From Hyparrhenia diplandra (lineage: Eukaryota; Streptophyta; Magnoliopsida; Poales; Poaceae), in assembly GCA_015847255.1 (NCBI GenBank), contig JADLZK010012337.1, forward strand, positions 2,108,001 through 2,172,000: DNA of 64,000 nt, written 5' to 3'. The position numbers and the translations under genes were made by a program. Below, in pieces: positions 35,681 through 46,587 of the stretch (the stretch's first letter is position 1; the number at the start of each line of letters is the position of its first letter). Below the pieces are notes generated by a model. The model was given only the letters and a program-made list of their open reading frames with translations. It searched no databases and had not been told where the DNA came from.

Positions 35681-35964
35681 TTCACAAAATGAATTTGTAA
35701 AATTCATAACAATTGAAATGTTCATTCAAAAATTCTGAAAATTTTTGTGTGGCCTCCCCGTGAGTATGTGTACCCATGAAAAATGTGAAACTTGAATTTT
35801 GGATAGTTCTCGCATGATTTAAAAAAATACAGTCTTTAATTGACAAGTCGGGGCGTTTCGAGCAAGTCGGCGATTTCCAATACATTTTTAGTTCCATTAC
35901 ATAAATGTCGTGACATATATATTTGGTTGCATTACATATTTGGTTCTATTACAAAAGGATCGAC

Positions 35965-38900
35965 TTATTTTGTTGCCGGGGCTGCCACCCTTCTTCTTCG
36001 ACCGTCCGTGCGGCACCGGGGCTTTGTCTTGTTCTTGATGACATTCCCCCACACGCGTGTCTCGACTTCCTTGATCTTGGTTGGATGATCGGTAAAGAGC
36101 GTAAACTCTGCGTAGTTGTTGTACTCTTCAAGATTCTCGCACTCCATCGGCTCCCACGATCCTTTGCTTCCCTTCCACGACAGCATGTAGTTGCTTTTTA
36201 CCTGCGATTTGGGCACGGGTAGTAGGCTACCGGGCCGCGCGACTTCTTGAGTACCCACTCATCATCTCCGTATTTTCGAGCTGAGCGGTGGTTAACCCTA
36301 CCCGTCCCGTCAACCGCCGTTGGCTTGACCCACCGGGCACCGGAAAATGGGTATCGTAGCTCTCACGCCATAATCAAGTTCCCAAATCTCTTGGATTTGC
36401 CATAGTATGTCTTGAGTTCCTTGGTGGCCATGTCAATGCCCTCATACCGGACACCGCTGTTACGTGACGCGCTCTTGTTGTCCTTTTTCTTTCGTGTGGA
36501 AACTGTACCCGTTGATGTCGTAACCTTGCCATGTGATGATTTGGCTAGATGGGCCGTATGCAAGCATCAATTCTTCAGTCTCCGCGTTTAGGGGTATCCC
36601 CTGTTCTCTGATCCACGTTGTGAAATTCAACTGGTGTTGTCTCAGTACCCACCCGTCCGTGCGCCGGCCACGCTTGCTGCGAATTTCCTCCAGATGCTTC
36701 TCAGCCCACGTTTCCATTGATACTAACTGGTTCAGAGCGCAGTCATGGGCTTGTTCGATTGTTTCTTGGTCAATATCGGTCCGTACTTTCCTCCCCGCGT
36801 AGCCCATGCCCGCGGTCCTGCCTTCGTGCGGGTGGTCGGGAAGGCCGATTGCATTTCCATCCCGGATGTATCTAGTGCAGCAGTTAACAGCCTCCTGTGT
36901 TGTGTATGCCTCGATCATAGAGCCCTCTGGGTATGCACGGTTAAGGACGGATCTGTTAAGAGAGGACATGAAGCGCTCGTTCGTCCACATCTCGTTCAGG
37001 TAGAGAGGCCCCAGTTCTTCTATCTGATCGACCATGTATATCATGAGGTGTGGCATAATATGCGATGAACTCTTTCAAAGTGCGGGAGGTCATTTTCAGC
37101 GATGACCTTCGCGTGATGCGATTAAAAAGTAGCACAGGGCGTGTAACGACCATCTTCACGAACTCTGGGGGGCGATGCACCTAATCACAATTGGAAGGAC
37201 ACCGTCAAGATGACATGGCGGTCATGGGCCTTGAAGTTTGGCGGTGTGAGGTCTTTCATCGATACAATGCTCTTCGAGGTTGGAGCAAATCGGTCGGCAC
37301 TTTGACATCCCCGAGCCATTTGCAAAAATCTCTCTTTTCATCCCGTGTCGGATTGTAGCTCGCGGGCTGGAAGGTCGACTTTTCCCGCTATTCCCGAGGG
37401 TGTCAAGTGAAGTTCGGGCCCGATGCCCATGTCGGCAAGATCCCGACGTGACTTGACACCGTCCTTCGTCTTAGTCTTGATGTCTAGGAAAATCCCGACC
37501 AAGCTCTCGAAGAGATTCTTCTGTAGATGCATGTTATCGATGGCATGGGGTGTATGGAGCATCTTCCAGTATGGCAGGTACTTGAAGAAAATCGACCGCT
37601 TCTTGAATGGGACTTTGGCGGTGCGGTTTGGGTTACGTTACGCTTCTTCTTCTTCTTCTTCTTCTTCTTCTTCTTCTTCTTCTTCTTCTTCTTCTTCTTC
37701 TTCCACTGCCTTTTTGTTCCGCTTCCGCTTCTTCTTTACCTTTGGCTCACCGGCTTTCTTCTTCTTTCCAAACTCGTGGTTTATGTTCTTCACCATTTCA
37801 AACACCTTTGGCCCGTACTTTACCCCCCCGGCTCCTCCGTTTCACCGACCGCTCGCCGTCAAAGTACTCATCCATCGATGTTTCCCGGTACCTGTGTTCT
37901 TTGCGAGAGGAATTTACGATGTTTCATGTACACCGTCTTTTGGGATCCGCTAAGGTAAGTGGAGCGGTATTCTCAATGCAAAACTGTGCAAGTTTGTCTT
38001 CCCCTTAATCTGCCCGACAATGAAAAAAGAGAGCAGGGTAATCAGCGATGGTGACCATTATCATGGCCTTTAGAGTGAACTTCTTCTTCTCGGACGCATC
38101 CATAACCTTGACCCCTTTTCCACAGTTCCGCCAATTCCTCCAAGATTGGCTCAATGAGCACATCTATATCAATGCTTGGCTACTTTGGTCCGGAAATGAG
38201 CATGGCCGAAGAAGATATTTGCGCTTTTACACTCGTAGGGAGGCAGGTTGTATATGGTGAGGGTGACCGGCCGGTCTTTGTGCGAGCTAACGAGGTCTCG
38301 AACGGATTCATCCGTCGGTACTCAAAAGCGAACCTTACGTTCTGGGCTCATCCCTAAACTCGGGAACATGTCATCGATGCGTTTCCACGTTTTGGCATCC
38401 GAGGGGTGTCGCAGCTTGCCATCGCCCTTTGTGCGTTCGCCGATGCATGCCGGGACATCAGCTTGGCATCCTCCGGGTTCCCAAAAATTGCACGCAGCGA
38501 TCGAGCACGCGGTAGGTACCACACCGATAGGGCGGGGATCTTCCTTCAGGTGTAACCCTCTTCTTCCTCGCCCCTCGGAGGTGGCATCTGCTTCTTCTTG
38601 CCCGTCTTCTCGCTTCTTGGGCCCTCTCGATGGTCCCTCCTCATCGGTGGCACGACGGCCCGGCATTCCTCTTGTAACGACTCACGCCGCATCGTGAACG
38701 TTGTTGTGCAAGTCCGCATAGTCACCCCCGGTATAGAATAAAGTGGTTAGGGCACGCATGAAACTTCCTAAGCTTCATCGCCACCGGACGAATCGCTTCT
38801 TCGCCCGATAGGTATTGGCGGGCACCTTATTCCCCCCTCGGGTAAAACAAGTGTCACCGAGGTACCGTAACAGGTCATTGAAGCTCGTGGTTCACGACCA

Positions 38901-39560
38901 CCCGTGGCGAGCCTTCATCATCAACATCGTTAGGTTAAAACGTAGCACCGTGCAATCCTTCGGACATTTGCCGTCGTCTTTGTAGAGAGGGTCAATTGCC
39001 GCCTGCTTCATCTGTCTAAAATTCTCGAGCCACCTTGGATTGCCAAACAACACGTCATCTTCATCTTTGAGGTTAGCAATTTCCTCGAAAAAGAGCAAAG
39101 ATCCTCGGGCGACATGTCATCAACTACTTATTTGTTCACCATCATCTCGACCCGCATTGTCGCCCCGCAATGTCTTCAAGCAGTTCATCTACGGTGATGT
39201 AATCGCGATTATCAACTTTTTCACGTCCTTCGTCCACCACCGTTGTTTCCGTCGTTGCAGTCGACGGGGGTCCTCCAGATGAACCGGCCGCGACACTCGG
39301 TTCTTTTTCACCATGATACGTCCACACGGTGTACCTCGGCTCCCTGATGAAACCATACCGCACCAAGTGCTCCACGACATCGTCATCCTTGTGTAAGAAC
39401 AGATGCTTGCACTGATAGCACGGGCACACCATTAGTTCCGAACCCTGACTGATTCGATGCTTCGCGCGGACGGGCGAAACTTTTTTTTCGCACATGATCA
39501 ACGAATTCCAAACTCATCCTCGGCCTGTACATCCAATCCCTATTCGGGCGCCATGGTCGA
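35965..39560 (-). pseudogene. CACTA TNPD-type transposase (Transposase_21) region
   Basis: The main CACTA transposase, read right to left. N-terminal transposon-associated domain (39501-39142): CPCYQCKHLFLHKDDDVVEH, then Y..W..HGE. Next ARHGWS and NPRWLENFRQMKQ (39098-38892), LRHPSDAKTWKRIDDMFPSL (about 38420-38350) and the conserved GMNPF and YNLPP-type region near 38290. HTPHAIDNMHLQKNLFESLV (37558-37500) is the TNPD signature. DUF4218 (37060-36700: MPHLMIYMVDQIEELGPLYL, NRAYPEGSMIEAY) is followed by a DUF4216-type piece (36480-35990: GVRYEGIDMATKELKTYYG). These pieces are in different frames with stops between them, so the gene is dead. A poly-Glu insertion lies in the middle (37640-37702). 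Confidence 0.8.
37640..37702. repeat. (CTT)n microsatellite encoding poly-Glu in the transposase
   Basis: About 20 tandem TTC/CTT trinucleotides. On the minus strand (the transposase strand) it reads GAA/GAG and encodes a run of about 20 Glu after a Lys/Glu-rich stretch (KKKRKRNKKAVEEEEE). It lies just upstream of the HTPHAIDNMHLQKN motif in transcription order. An expansion of a natural Glu-rich linker is the simplest explanation. Confidence 0.92.
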
Positions 39561-39651
39561 CGGCCTACTCAAATTAATTAAACCAAAACAAAGAGTGCGA
39601 TCGATGATTAGAGATCGAAATATCGATGAAAAAGACCACGTACACTTCAAA

Positions 39652-40000
39652 TGAGAGGGGAGAGAGAGGGGAGGAGAAAGAGGGAGAGAGAGGGGAGGAG
39701 AAAGAGGGAGAGAGGAGGGGGGAGAGAGGGGAGAGAGGAGCTAGCTTGAGAGGGAGAGAGAGGGGAGGAGAAAGAGGGAGAGAGGGGGGAGAGAGAGAGA
39801 GAGGGGGGAGAGGGAGAGAGAGGGGGAGGGAGAGAGAGAAGGAGAGGAGAGAGGGGAGAGAGGAGCTAACTTGAGAGGGAGAGAGAGAGAGGGAGAGATC
39901 AAAACTAGATCTCAAAAAGAAAGGGAGAGAGAGGGGTGAGAGAGAGGGAGAGAAAGAGGGAGAGGGGGGGAGAGAAAAGAGGGGAGAAAGAGGAGAAATA
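39652..40000. repeat. Purine-rich (GAGAGGGGAGGA)-type minisatellite
   Basis: About 350 bp almost purely of A and G on the plus strand. Imperfect higher-order units of ~25-30 bp, such as GAGAGAGAGGGGAGGAGAAA, and a ~110 bp segment ending GAGAGGAGCTA(G/A)CTTGAGAG occurs twice (about 39730-39760 and 39855-39885). It lies between the right subterminal array and the transposase start, so in element orientation it is 5' UTR or promoter. The mirror-symmetric purine strand could form triplex DNA; the function is unknown. Confidence 0.9.
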
Positions 40001-40149
40001 CCCCCTAACGGTGCCAAACTTCAATCAAACCAAGGGCAAAACCTCCCCCAGAAATGGTGATTTCTAGAGTTTTGAAGCTCAAAACCCTAGAAAATGGCGA
40101 AAATCCCGTGGGGAAGAAGAAGGTTGGGGCTGTATTTATAGAGCAGACT

Positions 40150-40375
40150 TTTCCGTGGCGGGCATTGTAATATAACCGCCACGGTTAATATACATTAACC
40201 GTGGCGGGCACTTTACAATGCCCGCCACGGTTACGTCTATTAACCGTGGCGGGCACGTTACAATGCCCCGCCACGGTTAATCGACAACCGTGGCGGGTGT
40301 TGCCTCGGCGGGGCGCCACGCCAACTATTTTGCGTGGCGGTTTTAAAATTGCCCGCCACGTAAAAATAAAAATTA
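40150..40375. repeat. CACTA subterminal repeat array, right end
   Basis: Copies of CCGTGGCGGGCA(C/T)T and GCCCGCCACGGTTA alternate in orientation, matching the left array at 29556-29815. A short conserved leader with CAAACCAAGGGCAAAACC and the TATA-like TATTTATAGAGCAG (40133-40146) lies just inside, consistent with the element's promoter firing leftward. Confidence 0.87.
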
Positions 40376-40951
40376 AATGCCGCGCAAGTTCAATTCTCAG
40401 TAGTAGTGATGGCCCGGTCCGTGGGCCATTTTACGGGCCACGGGCCGCTGCGGGGCCCGGACTCGGGCCGGGCCACAGCCCGCCGCGATACCTTTTACAC
40501 GGTATACTTCAAAAATTCAGTTTTCACAGCTAAGTACCAATGTCTCGGTTTCAAAATCTTATACTTCACGGTTTTCATACCAAAGTCATTTTCAAAAACA
40601 CGTAAAAACTCCAACGAGGTGACAGTGACGAGTTTAAAAATGATGAATATGAACTTGTGCAATCTTTGCCTCATTAAAAACCTTTCTAGGTAAACCCACC
40701 CTTGTGGGAAAAACCCTAGAAAGAAAAAAGAGTACAACAAGTTCATATTCATCATATATATATATATAGTTCATTGATCACGATCCACAGATTCACGTTT
40801 GATTACAATAGCCATCATGTGGCGGTGGCAGCAAAGAAAAGAAAAATAAATAAGCAAAAGTTCCGGGTTTGCGGTATGAATCAAATTTCGAGAGACTCGG
40901 GACTCTCACTCACCGTCAACTTCCAAAGTTTCAAACTTTCCGGGTTTGCGG

Positions 40952-43079
40952 CTAAGTACCAAAAGAAGTGGACCATCTACGCACGAGAATATGTAACATG
41001 ATCGAATATGTAACATGATCAGTTTGTACGACTAAGTACCAAAGTTGGATTGTTTTACCTCTATCCACCTCTCCCTCTGTTGGTGGCATTGGTGTCGATT
41101 GGCCGCTGGTCATTTCTTTGGAGCTGCCGTCGATCCTCGCCATTTGCCGTCGCCCGGCGCCGGGGCTTCTTGAGTCGGGAGGAGGATCACCAAGCCAAAG
41201 ATTCTTGAATAGATCTTCTAGGTCTTTGTTCACAACAAGATGCCGAGCCTTCCTTGAAGCTTGGTCCCAATCTTTTATGCATGTGAGCATCTCCACATTC
41301 TCCGGCAAAAGGCGCCGCCGTTCTTCAAGTATCCTACTGTCCAAGCTAAATGTAGATTCGGAGGAGACGGAGAAACAGGGACATCTATAATATCTTTAGC
41401 CATAATATCTTTAAGAAATTTCATTCTCATAGGCCTTGCAATAGGTTTAAAGTACTCATTAGTCTCAAGCAGACTTGCAAATGTACAGCCATGTCAATCA
41501 TTTGATGCAAAACAAGTGGAGCAGAGGGATAGTACACACCAGATAGAATAACAGTGGAGTTATAAAATTGTTTCAGGAACTTATGCAAGTGTTCAGCAAT
41601 ATACCAATGAACATTAGTCAGTAACTCAGAGCCATAATTAGAGTTAATGAACACAGTAAACACCTCCTTGTATGGTATCAAATGTTCAAGCATCAGAAAA
41701 GTAGAATTCCATCTAACATCCATGTCCAAGCCAAATTTCCTAGGAGTCATACCTCTAGCAACACAAAAATCTTTGAATCTAGCAATCCTAGTATTAGAAG
41801 AATTCAAAAAGTTTATAGCAGTTCTCAAATCATCAAGCCACTGTTTACATTGTTTCAAACTAGATTTCACAATTAGATTTATGACATGGCAAGCACGGCG
41901 TTGATGCACAAGGAAGTACTTAACCTGTTTGGGGTCATCTCTAGTTGGTGCAGGATAAGAACCTAAGTAACCAAAGCGAAACAGGACCCAAGATATCATA
42001 TGCTCTAGAATTAGCGAAGCATTGTCTAGAGTGACAGCAAAAACTTTTTCAATCAATTCAAACTCCTCAAGCACGGTAGCTATACAATCAGCAGTGTTTT
42101 TCACGGTATGGTTGCAATCAATGAGCCTAAAACCAACAACCTTTTTTTTTTTTCAATCTCCCATTCTTTATTAACATAATGGCAAACAATAGAAATATAG
42201 TCCTCCTTAGCATTACCAGACCAAATGTCAGATGTCAAAGAAACAGATGATGCAGCAGGCAACACATCTTTCATAAGCATGTCACGTTGTTCACCATACA
42301 ATTTAGCCATATCCCTAGTGGTGGTGCGTCTAGAAACCTCTTTGAAAAGAGGGTTGTGAGCATTTTTAATGTAATCAATCCAAGCCTGTGTAGCACCTAT
42401 GCCTAATGGAAGATCCAGCCTAGCAATCAAGTGGCACAGTTCAATGCGAGCAACCATAGGATCATACTTCCAATTAGCTAAACCATTAGCATTCAAAGCT
42501 AGCCTAGGCGAACAAGATCGAATGGTTTTTCAACTGCATACATTTTTTCATGTGACGCCTTAAATGGCGGTACCATTAGCGTAAAACAGCAGAGTATCTA
42601 GCATTGCAATGTTTACAGATAGATAGCACCAACACGAAGCGGCCTTCGGCCCCTCACCCTCTTTTACCTCATCGGTACAACCGGACATCGGACTTCTTAC
42701 CGGATTGAGTTGGAGTGTCATCGGCGTCGCCGCCATCGACATCGGCGTCGGCGCCGACGATGGGAATGCCGAACATGGCAGCGGCATCCTCACGGAGGTC
42801 GTCATCGTCCTCGACCTCCGTGTCATCGTCGAACAACGGTCGGGTCCGGTCGCCGTCGCGGTGACCGGACGCCGTCAATCCGCGCCCGACCTCAGCGTTG
42901 CGAGGCCACCACGGGGCCACCACGGCCACGCCCCACGCCCGGCCGACTGGGCGAGGACGAGCCACCCCGGGGGGCTGACCTTGACGTGCATTACCACCAC
43001 CGGCCCTCAACGCCCGCAGCGGCGGCACGGCCATGTCCACTCCGGCGGAGGAGGAGGACTCGGCGTCGGGCACCACCAA
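40952..43079 (-). pseudogene. hAT transposase (RICESLEEPER/ZBED-like), internally deleted
   Basis: Read right to left. Low-complexity N-terminus with an acidic run (43079-42670, start MVVPDAESSSS). BED zinc finger at about 42620-42535 in another frame: CKHCNARYSA...HLRRHMKKC. Then the conserved hAT body (42496-41500): LCHLIARLDLPLG, SLTSDIWSGNAKEDYISIV, VFAVTLDNAS, CHVINLIVKSSLKQ, DMDVRWNSTFLMLEHL, covering the RNase-H-like catalytic region. The C-terminal dimerisation motif remains in part (41400-41240: DIIDVPVS, then SRILEERRRLLPENVEMLTC). About 100 residues usually found between these blocks (the FD..WWK...YP region) are missing, so there is an internal deletion near 41430. Frameshifts at the BED finger and near 42100 and 41360 also kill it. 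Confidence 0.82.
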
Positions 43080-44010
43080 CCTGCAAGCACCGAGGACGAA
43101 AGTGGATTAGGGGATGACGAAGAAAGGAGGGAGGACGGAGGGAGGAGGAAGAGGAAGAAACGAGGGAGGAGGTTACCAACTTACTCGCGAGACGGGCCCG
43201 GTGCCAAGAATGCGTAGGTCGCCGGAGGAGACGGACAGAGGTGAGCCGGAGGAGATGCAGAGAGGAAGAATTGGGATGGAGCTTGAACTGGAACTCACAT
43301 GGAGACGGAAAGAACAGGGGAGAGGAGAAAAGGAGAGAGGAGTAAGAGTAAGGAGTAAAAGAAAAGTCACGGCGAGCCGGGCGAGTAGGCGGATCCGACG
43401 GAGGCACCGAAGGCCGACGGCGGAGTGAGGTGAAGCGGCACCGGGGAGACCAGATCCGGCGGCGAGGGCGTCGGATCTCGACACCTAGGACATCGGATCC
43501 GCCGGGCGTGACGCGGATCCGACGAACGGAGGCCCCGAGCGCCGACGGCGGAGTGAGGTGAAGCGGCGAGGGAGACCAGATCCGCCGGGCGAGGACGTCG
43601 GATCCGACACCTAGGACGCCGGGATCCGCCGGCGCGAGACGCCTGATCCGACGAACGGAGGCCCGCGGCGGCGGCGGAGCGAGGCGGCGGAGGGAGGAGG
43701 GGATCGATTAGGGTTAGGCAGCCAGAGGGCGGCGAGGCCGATTGGAATGGGGAGGGGATCGATTAGGGGATCGATTAGGGGTTTCGAGGGGCTGCGGGGC
43801 GTTATATATGCCCCTTTAGCAGGCCGGGCGCCACCGGGCGACCCCCTCCACGGGCCGTGCCGGCACCCCGTGCAGCGGGGCGAGGCCTCGGCCCATGGCC
43901 CGGTCCGGCTGCGGGCGTGCCGCCCGTGGGCCGTTGGAAACGGACCGGGCCGTGCCGCACACCGGGCCAAAAGGGCGGGCCTCGGACGGGCCGCGGGCTG
44001 CGGGCCATTT
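43080..44010. other. GC-rich 5' part of the hAT element
   Basis: GC-rich leader between the transposase start and the right terminus. It holds a diverged tandem repeat of about 130 bp: GGAGGCACCGAAGGCCGACGG...GATCCG at about 43400-43500 is repeated with changes at about 43525-43610 and in part at 43620-43680. The last 200 bp are built of CGGGCC/GGCCCG words as in the left 130 bp. No coding region is called. Confidence 0.6.
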
Positions 44011-44021
44011 GGCCAACTATA

Positions 44022-44105
44022 GAGATGCCATAGGGCGAGGGTTGAGAACATCACCCCACCCAGGATGTGGCTGATGCTTTTGTCAATGGAGCCATGGGGC
44101 ACCAT
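44022..44105 (-). pseudogene. DUF716/TMEM45-like protein, first 28 codons (severed)
   Basis: The N-terminal piece of the gene whose rest is at 28510-29408. Start ATG at 44103-44105; it reads MVPHGSIDKSISHILGG then VMFSTLALWHL, and the frame enters the hAT at the duplicated GAGATGCC. The DUF716 family begins with the same pattern (G...GH..PG..F...GLWHL.NH.KL), and the next residues FNHIKL are found at 29408 and below. This piece contains most of the first membrane segment. Its promoter would lie right of 44105; a TATATATATAT tract at 44247-44257 is a possible but weak core element. Confidence 0.85.
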
Positions 44106-45348
44106 CGTCGTCGTCGACCAGTCTCCAGGAAAAGCTTGTTGTTGTGCTCGTGGATTTTATCAATGGCTGATGCTTGTATATATTAGCAGCATGCTCTGGA
44201 TTTTGCAAGTATGCATGTAAGGGTCATTGATTAGGGTAATGATCATATATATATATATCGATGGCAGTGAAGATGAATGGAGAGTTGCTTGCATGGGTTG
44301 TTGTTTGATCCCATTAAAGTCAAGTCAGATTTGAAGATATGGCCGGCGAGCTGTAGGTTGTCACATCAGAAAAAATCGTTGTTAGCTGAGTAATATAAGG
44401 CATGGATTATATTAATATTATTTCGTTCTAAAAAATACATTTCTACATGTAATTTTTATTTGTTTAATGTTGTTGATCAAATATATAGATGAAATTCATT
44501 GTTTATTTTCAAATAAGTGTATCTTTGTTTCGGTACCTGATGGTTACTGTTGCCTCAAAACCTTTGTTTGAATTTATTCTGTTTAATGAAAAACCTGGAA
44601 TGGCGTGGTCTTAATTTTTTTTTTCAAATAATTGTATCTTATGATAAATTTAGATATACAGATTCTATATCATAACTATTTATATTCTTCATACATATAT
44701 ATAGCTAGTTAAATTTGAGATATTTCTTTGATTGGTGGAAGGAATACACCACAAGAAATCTCAATTAAGTAGCTGACGTTAGTTTACACGCAACGAACAA
44801 ATCTGTACTTTTATAGCACATGCTGCTCCATACGCGTGTTAAGCTCAAACAAGTAGCCTATGTTGGTTTGCACGCAACGAACACAAGTTATAGCGGGCAG
44901 TACACACAGCCACACACACGCAGGTGTGTAACTGTTATCCAGTCCTCTCTGCCTGTGCACGCAAGGGGCCAAGTCAAAAACTATCTCGATCGTCCTTTCA
45001 ACTAAGTAGTCGATATCGCTCTATGTTTGCCAACTTCCTGACGAATTAATTAGTCTCAATTTTGTGATGCTCAACTTCACTGTTCATCGCAGCGAAAGTT
45101 TACTCCCCGGCCCCATCCATAAACTAGATCGTGTTGGATTTGTAATAACAACACGTACACTACAACTCTCTGATTTTTTTTTTTTTTTTTTTTTGAAACG
45201 ACAACTCTCTGATTTTTGGAAGGTCTTTAATTAATAGTGGACTGATGGGCAGAGGATAGATGGTGGACTCCATACGGTGAGCTTGTTACGTGTCATTGGT
45301 GCATGCAATGACTATAAGGACACTCTCAATCTAAAAACTAGGATGGCT
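44106..45348. other. Upstream region of the DUF716-like gene, no gene
   Basis: AT-rich non-coding DNA. The part at about 44690-45010 is a diverged copy of the segment at 46620-46840 and 51340-51560 (shared GTTAAATTTGAGATA, TTTACACG(C/G)AACGAAC, TGCACGCAAGG, ATCGTCCTT). A minimal retroposon scar is at 45162-45217. Confidence 0.55.
45162..45217 (-). repeat. Poly(A)-only retroposon scar with 17 bp target duplication
   Basis: ACAACTCTCTGATTTTT occurs at 45162-45178 and again at 45201-45217. Between them are only a T-run and GAAACG (22 bp), that is, CGTTTC plus poly(A) on the minus strand. This is the pattern left by target-primed reverse transcription that copied little more than a poly(A) tail. 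Confidence 0.8.
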
Positions 45349-45404
45349 TCTATGGCCCTGTTCCAGAAGACCCTTTTTGGCCACTACTATCGCCAGGGAC
45401 TGCA

Positions 45405-46587
45405 GGCGGTCTAGGTCCGTGGCAGGATCCTCCGCGAGGAGGGCCGACCTGCCAGGGCAGCAGGCGACGGGGCTGACCTGCCACAGCGTGCTGCCAGCGG
45501 CTCATCGCCTGCCTCCCAGTGTTTTGTTGGGGCCACGCTGAATGCCACGGCGGGCACCTGCGCCAGGCCTCGGCGACGTCGACTTCACGGCGGCGGCGGC
45601 GGGCGGCGGCGGCGACCTACGCCGACACAAGGCGGCGTCTCAAGAGGCGCTAGGGGTCGACGTTGACATCGCCACGACATATGCTGCTGAGGTCGCTTGG
45701 TCCCCGGCGCAGGACCCTCTGGCGGTCGAGTTGCGCATGTGCGAGGAGCCTCCTACGTGGGTTGACCCCATGTTGGAGGAGCTCCCTGCTTCGTTCCTTG
45801 CGATGCCCGCTTCGGGAGCTCTGTCACCCGCTGTGTGCCAAGATGATGGGCATGATGGTGCGGATGCGGCAAAGGACCCATTGGTGGTTCAGGAGGCTGC
45901 AGCTGTGTCGGCTGTCTCACTTGCTGCCCATGTGGTTGTTCCCGTTGCTACAGCCCAAGAGGTATTCGAGATTCAGTTGGCTGCTCCTGTGACTTCCCCA
46001 ACTGATGGCGACATAGATGTCGACGCTGTGGGCTACTCTTCTGGCTCGGGAGGAGTTAGAGGCGAAGATTTTTGTCTGCCGTTGCAGACACCTCTCCACG
46101 AGAGGCCATAGTTGCGCCGCACCAGGACGCTGGAGCCTGTCCAGTTGCCGCGGCGAAGTGGCTGCATTGCTACCATGCCGCGGGCGGCGGATGCCCTGAG
46201 CGGACCCGGATCATGTTGTTGAGGAAGCTAGGCGAGGAAGTTGAGGGGGGATGCTCTTGATTTGGTGGTCACGAGCAAATTCAATGCCGCCTTCCGTGGA
46301 CGCGCCGACTTGGTCGGAACGGAAGAAGGCGGCTTTTCAAACTGTTTTGAGGGGGCGTGTCGACGTATCGACCTTGGGTCGGACTTGACAGGGCTAAAGG
46401 ACGAGGGTTAGGCTCTGTCGTGTCTGTTTTTAGTCGCAATTATTTCTTTGTAATCACAACCACGTGCGAGTTATTGTCGAGTGGGCTTCGTAACTGCGAG
46501 TTACCATCTCCTCGTTCCTTGTATTTAAAAACTTCTTTCTCGCTTAATAAAAAACGTGTTTAGGCGTGATCTCACAAAAAAAAAAAT
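45405..46587 (+). mobile_element. L1-type LINE-derived retroposon, ORF1-like, poly(A) tail
   Basis: Unique to copy 1 and ends in (A)11 at 46577-46587. The open frame 45542-46111 (189 codons, start MPRRAPAPGLGD) is Ala/Asp-rich. A following frame reads QLPRRSGCIATMPRAADAL near 46150, resembling the RRS-R-A..PRA motif common near the C-terminus of proteins in grass L1-like and gag-like retroposons. No reverse transcriptase or endonuclease is seen. The 3' UTR ends AATAAAAAACGTGTTTAGGC. No clear target duplication is found, and the DNA between 51215 and 51305 in copy 2 is absent here, so insertion came with a deletion. Confidence 0.65.

Larger units (their letters stand above)
29541..40408 (-). 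mobile_element. CACTA (En/Spm) element nested in the hAT, TSD ATG
   Basis: Begins CACTACTACAGAA and ends TTCTCAGTAGTAGTG, with 3 bp target duplication ATG at 29538-29540 and 40409-40411. Length is 10,868 bp. Genes run right to left: TNPD-type (about 39560-35965), Transposase_24-type (33957-32201) and Ulp1-type (31640-30064). Both ends carry arrays of AACCGTGGCGGGC / GCCCGCCATGGTTAATA in alternating orientation (29560-29815 and 40150-40370). Stops and frameshifts in every gene suggest it can no longer move by itself. Confidence 0.93.
29409..44021 (-). mobile_element. hAT transposon inserted in the DUF716-like gene, split by a CACTA element
   Basis: Ends are TATAGATGTCCAACGG on the left and CCAACTATA on the right, giving an imperfect inverted repeat TATAG(A/T)TG(T/G)CCAA. 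They are flanked by a perfect 8 bp duplication GAGATGCC at 29401-29408 and 44022-44029, the hAT target size. Subterminal regions are rich in CGGGCC/GGCCCG words. Without the CACTA element and its 3 bp duplication, the hAT is about 3.7 kb. It carries a decayed minus-strand transposase (40952-43079). Joining the flanks at one copy of GAGATGCC restores the DUF716 reading frame, which confirms the borders. Confidence 0.93.

Noticed and set aside
39574..40017. 147-codon Ser/Leu/Pro-rich minus frame
   Set aside because: It is only the translation of the purine-rich minisatellite.
42705..43217. Plus-strand frames over the hAT N-terminus
   Set aside because: They are antisense to the transposase leader, which is GC-rich; no domain was seen.
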